NCBI GenBank assembly: GCA_001275005.1
Contig: JWZX01001541.1
Coordinates: 1 to 10,434, forward strand
Direction: 5' to 3'
Source of the DNA: Chrysochromulina tobinii
Lineage: Eukaryota > Haptophyta > Prymnesiales > Chrysochromulinaceae
DNA: 10,434 nucleotides
How positions within the stretch are numbered: the first letter of the stretch is position 1; each line of letters starts with the position of its first letter. The notes under the pieces were generated by a model that searched no databases, was not told the origin of the DNA, and saw nothing but the letters and a program-made list of their open reading frames with translations. The translations under genes were made by a program, and so were the position numbers. Below are positions 1 to 6,955 of the stretch, piece after piece.

Positions 1-1
1 G

Positions 2-892
2 CACGGCAACGCCATCGACGCTGGCGGCACGCCGATCGAGCTGTCGGTGGACGCGCCGCCCATCATCAAGGGAAGCGAACTGGATCACTTCATGGCACCC
101 AAGCTTGAGCAAACAGTAATCGACTTGAAAAACGGCTCGTACCGGATCCAGATCACCGCGATTCAGGCAGGGCTGCACATGATCACGGTGCACGTCGGCG
201 GGCAAGAGGTCATCGGCTCGCCGCTCACGCTCGTCGTCGAGAAGCCGCCCGTGCTCGCCTCGACCAAAGTGGGCGGCAAGAGCCGCGGCGATACGCTCTT
301 TGCCGTCGCCTCTGCAATCTCCAATAGGGGCCTCAACTGGGCTTTTTGCGAATGGCTCGGATGCGTATACGAGCAACTCGATGCTCTCGTAATCATCCGC
401 TGGGCGGCTCAAGGCTTAATCCAACATGGCGTACGCTCTGCCTTCAACACGTGGACTGCATTGACCGAAACCCTCCTGCATGTGAAGGCAGTCATCGCCC
501 GGACCAGGGGTACGCTGACCATGAACTGGGTAAAGACCTGCTTTTTCAAGTGGAAGAAGCGCTGCCGGGACGAAACACAAAGCGGCAAGAAGCTCGCGTT
601 GTGGTTGGAAAGCAACGACACGTTGTTGGCAGAGGAGCTCTTGAAGGAAAGGTTTCAAGAAGCGTTCGCATGGTGGAGCGTATGGCGCCTCAATGCTACG
701 CCAGTCGGTTTGAATTGGGATACCACTTCGAATCCGATGTCTTGTCGTGCGACGGATCTAGAGAAGCTCGCGTTGTGGTTGGAAAGTAATGATACGTTGT
801 TGGCAGAGGAGCTCTTGAAGGAAAGGTTTCAAGAAGCGTTCGCATGGTGGAGCATGTGGCGCCTTAATGCTACGCCGCGCCAGTCGGTTTGA
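2..892 (+). CDS. Filamin-type Ig repeat protein with Trp-rich helical repeats (3' part of gene)
   Basis: The frame is open from the left edge, so the start lies upstream; 296 residues are visible. Residues 1-80 match a filamin/ABP280 immunoglobulin repeat: the NGSY turn at 44-47, the following AGLH...V.VGGQ strand and the closing GSPL at 72-75 are its hallmarks. In known proteins these repeats are beta-sandwich spacers in actin-binding or scaffold proteins. From about residue 85 the sequence becomes helical with regularly spaced Trp and basic residues (NRGLNWAFCEW, AFNTW, FFKWKKR, AFAWWSVW), loosely like Sfi1-type centrosomal repeats. Residues 197-254 and 255-296 are two copies of a 58-residue unit. 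Differences between copies are mostly synonymous, which supports translation. The stop at 890-892 results from 5 extra bases in the second copy. Filamin domain: high confidence. Role of the Trp repeats: inferred only. Confidence 0.8.
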   Translation, partial: HGNAIDAGGTPIELSVDAPPIIKGSELDHFMAPKLEQTVIDLKNGSYRIQITAIQAGLHMITVHVGGQEVIGSPLTLVVEKPPVLASTKVGGKSRGDTLFAVASAISNRGLNWAFCEWLGCVYEQLDALVIIRWAAQGLIQHGVRSAFNTWTALTETLLHVKAVIARTRGTLTMNWVKTCFFKWKKRCRDETQSGKKLALWLESNDTLLAEELLKERFQEAFAWWSVWRLNATPVGLNWDTTSNPMSCRATDLEKLALWLESNDTLLAEELLKERFQEAFAWWSMWRLNATPRQSV

Positions 893-937
893 ATTGGGAT
901 ACCACTTCGAATCCGACGTCTGGTCGTCATATGGATC
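588..937 (+). repeat. Tandem duplication, 174-bp unit, inside the filamin-repeat gene
   Basis: Copy 1 spans about 588-761 and copy 2 about 762-937. The offset is 174 bases (58 codons, in frame) up to base 876. Copy 2 then has 5 extra bases (gcgcc, 877-881), after which the offset is 179. Homology fades near 937. Several differences are third-position C/T changes (for example the Ser-Asn-Asp codons near 613 and 787). The last part of copy 2, after the stop at 892, still matches the coding part of copy 1, so it was coding or copied from coding sequence. Confidence 0.93.
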
Positions 938-1634
938 AGCGCAGTTTCGGAAAGTCTATAGATGGCGCAGAGTCGGATCTCATACATGCTAATCCACGCC
1001 CGGCCCACAAACTCCCTCGAAACTCCCGCCAATCTACGTGACTACGTCGTAGGCCACAGCGGAGGTGTAGCTTTTCTAGGTTCTAGCAGAGCAAACGTAA
1101 ATGCATGGTTGCAGATGCAAAGGCGGTCGTAGCGCGCCGTTGTGTACTCGCAAGAACCCGACCAGCAAGCGTGCCCAAAGATTTTGGTCCTCTCGGTTGC
1201 ATGTTGGAAACTTGGAATTGTGTTGATGGCGCCCCGCCCCCCCCGCGCAAACGGATTATTATACGCCCGCCCGACCGCGCGCGCCGCGCCCAGTTGCGTA
1301 GAGGGCGGGGTCGCGGACTCGCCCCGGGCGGCGCGTTCCTCGAGCGTGTACCGCATACAACGGACGCCGGCGGATACGCGGCGTATTTTCAGCGTTATCG
1401 GCACCAATCTTTTTCGATGTGTGGGCGCCATTTCGCGTTTCGGGGCGGCTGTGGGCTGTGGCCGGTGTGGGGCTGTAGTGGGGCTGGGGGTGTACGGTGC
1501 GTCGGGTGTGGCGCCCCATCCCGCCCCAAGCGCGGCCAGCGGCGCACAGCGCTTGCCGTCCGTAGTCCTGAGCGGAGCGGGAAGGCAGCTCCCCAATCAT
1601 GCAAGCGTCAAGACTGCATCGTCGTACCTCCAGC
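893..1634. other. Convergent intergenic region, GC-rich
   Basis: This lies between the stops of the filamin-repeat gene (+) and the EEP gene (-), so it should hold both 3' untranslated regions. Open frames occur on both strands (for example 1042-1596 on the minus strand and 1105-1974 on the plus strand), but none has a recognisable domain. Their Arg/Ala/Pro/Gly-rich composition is what GC-rich non-coding DNA gives, so no gene is called. Visible structure is limited to a C8 run near 1238-1247 and a cluster of G-runs at 1442-1490. Confidence 0.6.
1442..1490 (+). other. G-run cluster, potential G-quadruplex
   Basis: G-runs lie at 1442-1445 (4), 1453-1455 (3), 1469-1472 (4), 1480-1483 (4) and 1486-1490 (5), separated by 7, 13, 7 and 2 bases. 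One loop exceeds the usual 7-base limit, so the motif is imperfect, but short GG runs inside the long loop could compensate. It lies on the plus strand, downstream of the filamin-repeat gene, between two converging genes. A role in transcript ending or in preventing read-through is possible but not shown. Confidence 0.45.
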
Positions 1635-2870
1635 CTATGTCAGTGTTCCTGCCGCCGCGGGCCTCGGTTGCTTGTATGGTGGGCGCTGCTGCTGCACATT
1701 CTCAACCGCCAGCTGCTGCCATGCCGGCTTGGTCGCCGTGCTCGGCGCTGGCGCCGGTGCGCCCGCCCAAGTGAGCACGGCCCCAATGGGTAGGTGGTCC
1801 GAAGGCATCGTTGCCGAGGGCACCTGCTTCGGTTGCGGCGACGAGGCCAGCTCGCACATCGGCATCGTGCGCAGTACCTCGACCGTACGCGACACGAACA
1901 CGAAGTCGAGCAGACGCCCATTGCGGTACGTGGCGCGCAGCGGCGGGCCCCACGGCGGCGGCGACTCGAGGTAGGCGTCGCGCAGCGGCAGCAGCCCATG
2001 CGTGCTCGGCTTCGCGGCTCGCCGCTGCTGCTTCTGGCCTGCCGTACCCCTAGCAGGCGCTCTGCCCTTGGCGCCGTCGCCGGCCGTCGACCGTCTCTCG
2101 ACATCTGCTGCCTCCCGGTTCTCCGAGCCGCGTAGAAAAGCGTGTAGCTCCGACGACCTGTCGAAGTTGAAATCGCCCGCGAGAACGAGTGCGGCGTCCT
2201 GCCCGTCAATCCCCGGTGCCAGCGCGTTTGGGCGGCCAAGCTCATTCGCCACGTCCATGGCGCACTGCAGTTCAAGGCGCCGCAGGAGCGACCGCAGCTG
2301 ATAGAGCCGTGTGCCGGCCGCCTTCTCGGTGCCGCCCGCCTCGAGGTGGCAGTTGGCGAGGTAGAGGGGCGGGGCACGCTCCCTCGTCGGGTCGCGTAGC
2401 ACGGTGATCAGCACGCGCGAGCGGCTCTCGGTCCGCACCACCTGCAGTCGGCCGTGGTGCACGAGCACAGCGTTCGCGATGGGATGCCCGCTCGACATTT
2501 TCTGCAGCTCGCCATCGTAGCCCAACTTCGAGAGTCGCATGAGCAGCTCTGGCCAGAGCTTCACTTCGACCTCTTGGAGACAGATGACGTCAGCGTCGAG
2601 CTCGGCGAGGCGTTCAATGATTTTATCCTGCCGCGCGGGCCACGCGAGCTCGGCCGGGTTGGACCACGGATATTTTTCGGGCGGTGCAAAGTGCGGCGCG
2701 AGAAGATTCCACGTCACGAGCGAGCACTGATTCACAGCGAACGGCCTCGGCGTCGGCTGAAGGGCCAGCGCGTACGCCGCGAGCTGTAGCGGCAAACTCA
2801 TAGCCTTTTTGCGAAGCACGCGAAAGGGTTGGTCGAAGGGCCCATGTTTGGGCTCTGACTTCCGGAACAC
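1635..2870 (-). CDS. EEP-family phosphodiesterase, CCR4/Angel/PDE12-like
   Basis: The 411-residue protein carries the endonuclease/exonuclease/phosphatase fold motifs in order: TWNLLAPHF with Asn55, DADVICLQEVE with metal-binding Glu100, NCHLEAG with His175, LAGDFNFD with Asp233 and Asn235, LLDFVFVS with Asp322, and the closing SDHLP with Asp358-His359. Spacing and the ICLQEVE motif fit the CCR4 branch (mRNA deadenylases, Angel, nocturnin, 2',5'-phosphodiesterase 12), which cleave poly(A) or related phosphodiesters with Mg2+. No leucine-rich repeat is present, unlike yeast or animal CCR4. Met24 (codon 2799-2801) begins a mildly hydrophobic segment and could be the true start with a targeting peptide. 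A basic Gly/Arg/Lys-rich insertion lies at about 247-290, and the last 40 residues are low complexity. The enzyme class is firm; the substrate is unknown. Confidence 0.9.
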   Translation of the reverse strand: MFRKSEPKHGPFDQPFRVLRKKAMSLPLQLAAYALALQPTPRPFAVNQCSLVTWNLLAPHFAPPEKYPWSNPAELAWPARQDKIIERLAELDADVICLQEVEVKLWPELLMRLSKLGYDGELQKMSSGHPIANAVLVHHGRLQVVRTESRSRVLITVLRDPTRERAPPLYLANCHLEAGGTEKAAGTRLYQLRSLLRRLELQCAMDVANELGRPNALAPGIDGQDAALVLAGDFNFDRSSELHAFLRGSENREAADVERRSTAGDGAKGRAPARGTAGQKQQRRAAKPSTHGLLPLRDAYLESPPPWGPPLRATYRNGRLLDFVFVSRTVEVLRTMPMCELASSPQPKQVPSATMPSDHLPIGAVLTWAGAPAPAPSTATKPAWQQLAVENVQQQRPPYKQPRPAAAGTLT

Positions 2871-2882
2871 CTCTCTCAGTCA

Positions 2883-2946
2883 GAGTTCAAGTTCAAGTTG
2901 TCCGTTAGGTTGTCTGTTGTTTATGAAGTAACTTGAACTTGAACTC
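2883..2946. repeat. 64-bp inverted-repeat element with 5-bp flanking direct repeats
   Basis: Arms gagttcaagttcaagtt (2883-2899) and aacttgaacttgaactc (2930-2946) are perfect 17-bp reverse complements around a 30-base loop. Each arm is itself two copies of TTCAAG-type hexamers. AGTCA flanks both ends directly (2878-2882 and 2947-2951), extending to ctcagtcagag at 2875-2885 and 2944-2954. The arrangement resembles a very small MITE-like or snap-back insertion with a target duplication, or a hairpin-forming regulatory site starting about 12 bases upstream of the EEP start codon. In a minus-strand transcript it could fold in the 5' untranslated region. Confidence 0.75.
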
Positions 2947-3211
2947 AGTCAGAGGCATTCTATCTGTCGTCTCTGTGCGTGGACCCCGAGTCACAAAAGC
3001 GGCACCGTTTGTACCTCACTAGTCACTACCGGTACTACCGGTACTCACCGCTCTCGACTCGATCACAAGCATCACAGCAAGGGCATCACAGGTGGATGGG
3101 AGGATGGCTGAGCGGTGACTGGAGCGTGTCGTTGCGCAGAGCCAATCTGAGGTCTGTCGGAGAGCCCGGCGCTTATTTTGCTTCTTGTTTGCTTGCCTAG
3201 AGATGTGCCTG

Positions 3212-3225
3212 CACCCTGCAGGGTG
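3212..3225. repeat. 14-bp perfect palindrome
   Basis: The sequence caccctgcagggtg is its own reverse complement. It lies about 40 bases upstream of the first Met of the enhancer-of-polycomb-like frame. A dyad like this could bind a dimeric transcription factor; no known factor is assigned. Confidence 0.5.
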
Positions 3226-3262
3226 TGAGTGCAGGACGCGTGCGCCCGCGTTCGGCGTCTGA

Positions 3263-6200
3263 ATGCCCGTTGCTTCTGTACGGGGTTGTCGAGTCGATTT
3301 CCAGGGTCCAGCTTTCACACAGTGCCTTCACACGAGGTTTCGGGAACAAAAGCGGTTTCATCAACAAGTTATAGTACGCTCGCCCGCAACCGGCTGCGCC
3401 CGACAAGCAAGTTTTCCGGGGCCGCCCGCTTCGACCATCCCGCGTCGGTCACAGATGTGGCCATTGCAAATCTTCAGCGGCGGTCGGAGCAGCACATCGG
3501 CTTGCGGCGCCGGCCCGTCGTCCCTGCCATCCTCGCCGGCACGCGGCGCCGGCGGCATCAGCGGCGGCGCGGGCGCCGGCAGCAGTGGCAGCGCAGGCTT
3601 TCGCAAGAGTGCATCACCGCGCGGAGGAAGCGGCGGGCGGGTGGGCCTTGCGCCGCTATCCATGCCAGATGACCTGGCCGTCGAGTCGGCACCGCCGACC
3701 GGAGCAGACTTCGGCCCTAGTTCACCGCTTGCCGGGTCCACCGTGCGCGAGATTCGACAGCGGCCACTGGACATCGACAAGGAGATCCCGCTGCTATTTG
3801 TGGACGACGGTCCGTCGGCAGAGGCGCCGTTGCCGTACGCGGTCGCCGCGGCCGCGATTGCACCTGGCGAGGGTGGCGTGCTAGCGGGCGTAGGCGCGTC
3901 GCGTCAGGCAAGCGCCAATGCAATCGGCTCGCTCGCGAGCACGTCGAGTCCGCACATGAACACGCGTGACGCCGGCACCGTAGAGATCCCGCAGTGTGTA
4001 GTCACCGAGGGCTGGGAGGCGCCGCTCGCCGCGCGCAAGTTCAAGCGGCCCGCGCATATGATCCGCTTCCGTTCGCAGCCGTCGCACAATGTGGTGGAGT
4101 ACGAGCTCGATGATGAGGACCTTGCATGGCTGGCGGTTTTCAACCAGGGCAGCCGGCAGCCGCTGCTGGACGAGGAGCAGCTCGAGGTGCTCCTCGATAC
4201 GCTCGAGAAGGCCTCCTTCAAGGCGCTGCACAGCACGAGCAGCCAGCGGCTGCTTCTGGCCAGTCACGTACCGCTGCCGATGATGGCTCCGGCGCACCCG
4301 AAGCCCGTCTCGCCCAAGCTCCCGAGGCATCCGAAGCTCGATCGGCCACCACCGCCGACAGATCTGGAGCTCGCCAACTCGCCAGTCGGCATGTGCCGTC
4401 GCAGCCCGCAAAAGCTCCCGAGGCATCCGAAGCCTGACCGGCCACCACCGCCGACAGATCTGGAGCTCGCCAACTTGCCGGCCGGCCTGTGCCGCCGCTA
4501 CCAGCAAGGTAAGTGCCACAAGGGACGAAGCTGCAAGTGGAAGCACGAGACCTGGTCCGAGCTGGCGGCGCGCTGGGAGCGCTGGCAGATCCCCGACGGC
4601 GCGTGTGGTGGCGCCGCTGGCAGCAGCACTGCTGCGCCTGCCGCTGCATTCGCATATGCGCGCGCATCAGCGTCTGTGTCGGGCTCCGCGACGAGGTCGG
4701 CGATCTCGCAGATCGAGTGCCTGAGCACGAAGGTGGAAGACGACTCGCTGAGCTCGCTCTTTGCGTCGGAGCTCGGAGTTGTCTCGGCCCTCGAGCTAGT
4801 GCCACCGGCGCTCGTCGCGCGCGCAGCGGCGCTGTGCGCTGACGTGGCCAACGGCGACGCGGCCATGCTCTTCAACGGCATGGACGGCAACTTCGTCCTC
4901 GACGGTCTGTCCGAATTCGGCGCCCCCAGCGAGGAAGCCGACAGCGCCAGCGCGAACGGCCAGGGCACTTTCACGGCGGCGGGAGGGGCGAGTGTACCGG
5001 TAGCTGGCCACGGCGCTGATCCGAGCGGTTTCGATGGGGATGGCGATGCGGTGCTGCTGAACCTAGCCGGCGCCGCCGACGGTGCCGCGATGGGGCTTGG
5101 TGACTTGGCGGCTGGCTCCGGCTTCGGCTTCGGCTTCAGTGCGGACGCGTCTGGCGAGCTCGTGGATGGCCAGATATCATCTCGAGGGCCAGATGTCATC
5201 TCGTCCGGCGAGTTCGCGGATGGCCTCGCGCTCAACAAGTCGCGTTCGGTGGTCATCAAGATGGACGGGGCGGCTACGATGAAGGCCGAGGCGGCCGACG
5301 GCGACGGCGAAAGCAGTACTGTGATCAAGCTCGAGGGGCTTCAGGACGATGGCACGTCATCTGGGTTGGTGAGCAGCCGACAACAACCTGAGTGCGGCGC
5401 AGGCCCGAGCTCCTCGGAGTTGCTACTGCCACTGGCGGACGGCGAGGGCTCTGCCGACGCCCTGGCCACCACCGCGCTCAGCACGACCACCACGGCCGGC
5501 ATACCATCGGAGCCGAGTGCTGAGCCAGAGAGCAGTCACGTTGAGGGCGGCGCCCTTGCTGCGTCCTCGCTCGGGATTGTGGAGGGGACCGAGAACAATG
5601 AGTACGGCGTGGCGCGCGTCTCGGTGCGCGAGCTGCTGCGGCTGCACTGCAACGCCGCGCGCGTTCAGACGGCCGTGTACGAGCACTGGCTACTCAAGCG
5701 GAGGCGCGACAAGGAGCAGCTGCCCTTGCTCAACCGGCTGCGGCAAGAGGCGGCGCAGATGCGTGCGCGGCAGGCGCACCTCTCGTTGGCGCATGCGGAC
5801 GTGCGCGGGCTGCGCCTTCACCTGCAGCGCGTACGCCGGCTACTCGCCCTTGTCAAGCGGCGCGAGAAGCTCAAGGCGCAGATCAGCGCGCTCGGCCAGG
5901 CGCATTTCGAGGCGGAGGTTAAGCTGCTCCGCAAGAGCGGCCAGGGTGCGTCGCCCAAGGCAGGAGGCAGGGGCAAGGGTGCCAAGGCGGAGGCCAAGGA
6001 GGCCATGGAGAGTAAGCGCTCGCGCCAGAAGCGCAAGCGCTTTGAGGAGGCGGCCCCTGCCGAGGAAACGGCCGAGGAGGAGATGGAGCTGGAGGCCGAG
6101 GGCGGCGAGGAGGAGGAGGAGGAGGGCGAGGGTGGTGAGGGTGGCGAGGAGGAGGGCGGCGAGGAAGAGGGTGAGGAGGAGGGCGACGGCGGCGAAGAGG

Positions 6201-6472
6201 AGGGGGAGTACGAGGACGAGTACGATGGGGAGGACGAGGGCTATGAGGAGGGCGTCGAGGAGGAGGAAGCCTACGATGGCGAGGTGGGCGAAGACGGCGC
6301 CGAGGAAGGCGAGGAGGAGGGCGAAAGCGAGGATGCCTGTGGCGAAGGCTATGCTGAGGACGACGAGGAAGGCTTTCTTAAGGACGATGAGGCAGCTCGC
6401 GACGAAGAATGCGAGGCCGTGGATGAGGATGACAGGGGTGCGATGCGACGCTCCTCGCGGGCTCGTAGCTAG
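3263..6472 (+). CDS. Enhancer-of-polycomb-like protein with CCCH zinc finger and acidic tail
   Basis: The frame has 1069 codons. Conserved EPL1/EPcA segments are: TVREIRQRPLDIDKEIPL at 160-177, like the start of the EPcA domain; KRPAHMIRF, then EYELDDEDLAWL (279-290) and LDEEQLEVLLDTLEK (302-316), matching the DxDxEDexWL...fE..id.lEK core; VYEHWLLKRR...PLL (805 onward); and LRLHLQRVRRLLALVKRREKLK (850-871), matching the basic Arg-Arg-Glu-Lys helix. Known relatives are scaffold subunits of NuA4/TIP60 and MOZ/HBO1 histone acetyltransferase complexes. Between the two halves lie a CCCH zinc finger (Cys410, Cys418, Cys424, His428; spacing 7-5-3) and about 350 low-complexity residues. A basic nuclear-localisation-like KRSRQKRKR sits at 918-926, then an extreme Glu/Gly/Asp tail (about 934-1062) ending RRSSRARS. 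Residues 1-64 look non-coding-like, so Met65 (3455) or Met134 (3662) may be the true start. It shares its upstream region with the EEP gene. Confidence 0.85.
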   Translation: MPVASVRGCRVDFQGPAFTQCLHTRFREQKRFHQQVIVRSPATGCARQASFPGPPASTIPRRSQMWPLQIFSGGRSSTSACGAGPSSLPSSPARGAGGISGGAGAGSSGSAGFRKSASPRGGSGGRVGLAPLSMPDDLAVESAPPTGADFGPSSPLAGSTVREIRQRPLDIDKEIPLLFVDDGPSAEAPLPYAVAAAAIAPGEGGVLAGVGASRQASANAIGSLASTSSPHMNTRDAGTVEIPQCVVTEGWEAPLAARKFKRPAHMIRFRSQPSHNVVEYELDDEDLAWLAVFNQGSRQPLLDEEQLEVLLDTLEKASFKALHSTSSQRLLLASHVPLPMMAPAHPKPVSPKLPRHPKLDRPPPPTDLELANSPVGMCRRSPQKLPRHPKPDRPPPPTDLELANLPAGLCRRYQQGKCHKGRSCKWKHETWSELAARWERWQIPDGACGGAAGSSTAAPAAAFAYARASASVSGSATRSAISQIECLSTKVEDDSLSSLFASELGVVSALELVPPALVARAAALCADVANGDAAMLFNGMDGNFVLDGLSEFGAPSEEADSASANGQGTFTAAGGASVPVAGHGADPSGFDGDGDAVLLNLAGAADGAAMGLGDLAAGSGFGFGFSADASGELVDGQISSRGPDVISSGEFADGLALNKSRSVVIKMDGAATMKAEAADGDGESSTVIKLEGLQDDGTSSGLVSSRQQPECGAGPSSSELLLPLADGEGSADALATTALSTTTTAGIPSEPSAEPESSHVEGGALAASSLGIVEGTENNEYGVARVSVRELLRLHCNAARVQTAVYEHWLLKRRRDKEQLPLLNRLRQEAAQMRARQAHLSLAHADVRGLRLHLQRVRRLLALVKRREKLKAQISALGQAHFEAEVKLLRKSGQGASPKAGGRGKGAKAEAKEAMESKRSRQKRKRFEEAAPAEETAEEEMELEAEGGEEEEEEGEGGEGGEEEGGEEEGEEEGDGGEEEGEYEDEYDGEDEGYEEGVEEEEAYDGEVGEDGAEEGEEEGESEDACGEGYAEDDEEGFLKDDEAARDEECEAVDEDDRGAMRRSSRARS
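4316..4507 (+). repeat. 96-bp tandem duplication containing a half CCCH finger
   Basis: Copies at 4316-4411 and 4412-4507 agree at about 85 of 96 positions and encode 32-residue units (352-383 and 384-415), each KLPRHPK.DRPPPPTDLELAN...CRR. Both copies contain the first Cys of the CCCH finger (Cys378 and Cys410). Only the second continues into the remaining Cys-Cys-His, so the first is a broken half-finger cut off by the duplication boundary. Confidence 0.93.
6062..6448 (+). repeat. GAG/GGC-rich purine tract encoding a Glu/Gly/Asp tail
   Basis: This is an imperfect GAG/GAA/GGC codon repeat giving about 130 residues that are mostly Glu, Gly and Asp, with scattered Tyr. The plus strand is almost all purine. 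Acidic tails are common in histone-binding proteins and would fit a chromatin subunit. Mixed GAG/GAA and GGC/GGT codons suggest protein-level selection rather than a simple young microsatellite. Confidence 0.85.
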
Positions 6473-6955
6473 CACGTCCCGACAGGGCCGATGACTGAGA
6501 CCGCGGTCGGCTGTCGGTGAGACTCGGCGTGCGCCCTTAGGCCCACGACACGAGGGCGTCACGTACAATTGAGAGCACTCTGAGACTTTCGTCTGTGGAG
6601 GCTCTGAGGGAAGCGCCGTGGTGCGGCTCTAGAATGTGCCCCTGCAGGTGACACCATCTCACATGTACCATGTAATGTGTGCAGACAGTCCTCCTTCCGA
6701 GGATCGGATGGTGCGCTAGAGCGCGCGCGACGTCGCGGCGCCGTGTGCCCGTGTGTGGTGTGGCTGCGTGCTCCGTTCGTGCTCCGTTCGCTTGGCAAGC
6801 CACTCCTTTGCTCGTGTCTACTGCGTCGGTCAAGCCGAGCGAGAGAACGGAGCGCGTTTGTTACGTTTCTTACAGACGTCTCACGAGGAGACACGACCTC
6901 TTGAGAACCCAGCGCAGGGTCTGTGACGAAAATGAAAAAGGTAAAGGACGATGGG
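6473..6955. other. Convergent intergenic region
   Basis: This separates the stops of the enhancer-of-polycomb-like gene (+) and the glycosyltransferase gene (-), and should contain both 3' untranslated regions. Open frames on both strands are short and without recognisable domains. The only clear structure is an 11-bp direct tandem repeat (cgtgctccgtt twice, 6767-6788). No canonical AATAAA signal is obvious on either strand. Confidence 0.6.

Larger units (their letters stand above)
2871..3262. promoter_or_regulatory. Divergent intergenic region (shared promoter candidate)
   Basis: The EEP gene reads leftward from 2870 and the enhancer-of-polycomb-like gene rightward from 3263 or a later Met, so these bases should hold both promoters and 5' untranslated regions. 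No clear TATA box is seen. It is locally less GC-rich than the coding regions. Notable contents are an inverted-repeat element at 2883-2946, a short tandem 'accggtact' near 3028-3047 and a 14-bp palindrome at 3212-3225. A weak plus-strand frame at 2979-3200 has no recognisable product. Confidence 0.5.

Noticed and set aside
1042-1596. Minus-strand frame of 184 codons in the convergent region
   Set aside because: No domain, low-complexity Pro/Thr/Arg composition and an overlap with equally long frames on the other strand. Not separable from chance.
1105-1974. Plus-strand frame of 289 codons
   Set aside because: Its second half is antisense to the catalytic part of the EEP gene, and the rest shows no recognisable motif.
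4503-4516. Perfect splice-donor-like sequence (caaggtaagt) in the enhancer-of-polycomb-like gene
   Set aside because: Reading straight through gives a complete CCCH finger with correct 7-5-3 spacing, so splicing here would destroy a real domain. It is probably a chance match, though RNA data could test it.
5517-6494. Plus-strand Arg-rich frame of 325 codons
   Set aside because: It is a shifted reading of the same GC-rich acidic-tail region. The overlapping frame carries conserved enhancer-of-polycomb motifs, so this one is a shadow.
5840-6568. Minus-strand frame rich in Leu that looks like many membrane helices
   Set aside because: It is the antisense shadow of the Glu-coding GAG repeats, which read as Leu-coding CTC. 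No independent coding sign.
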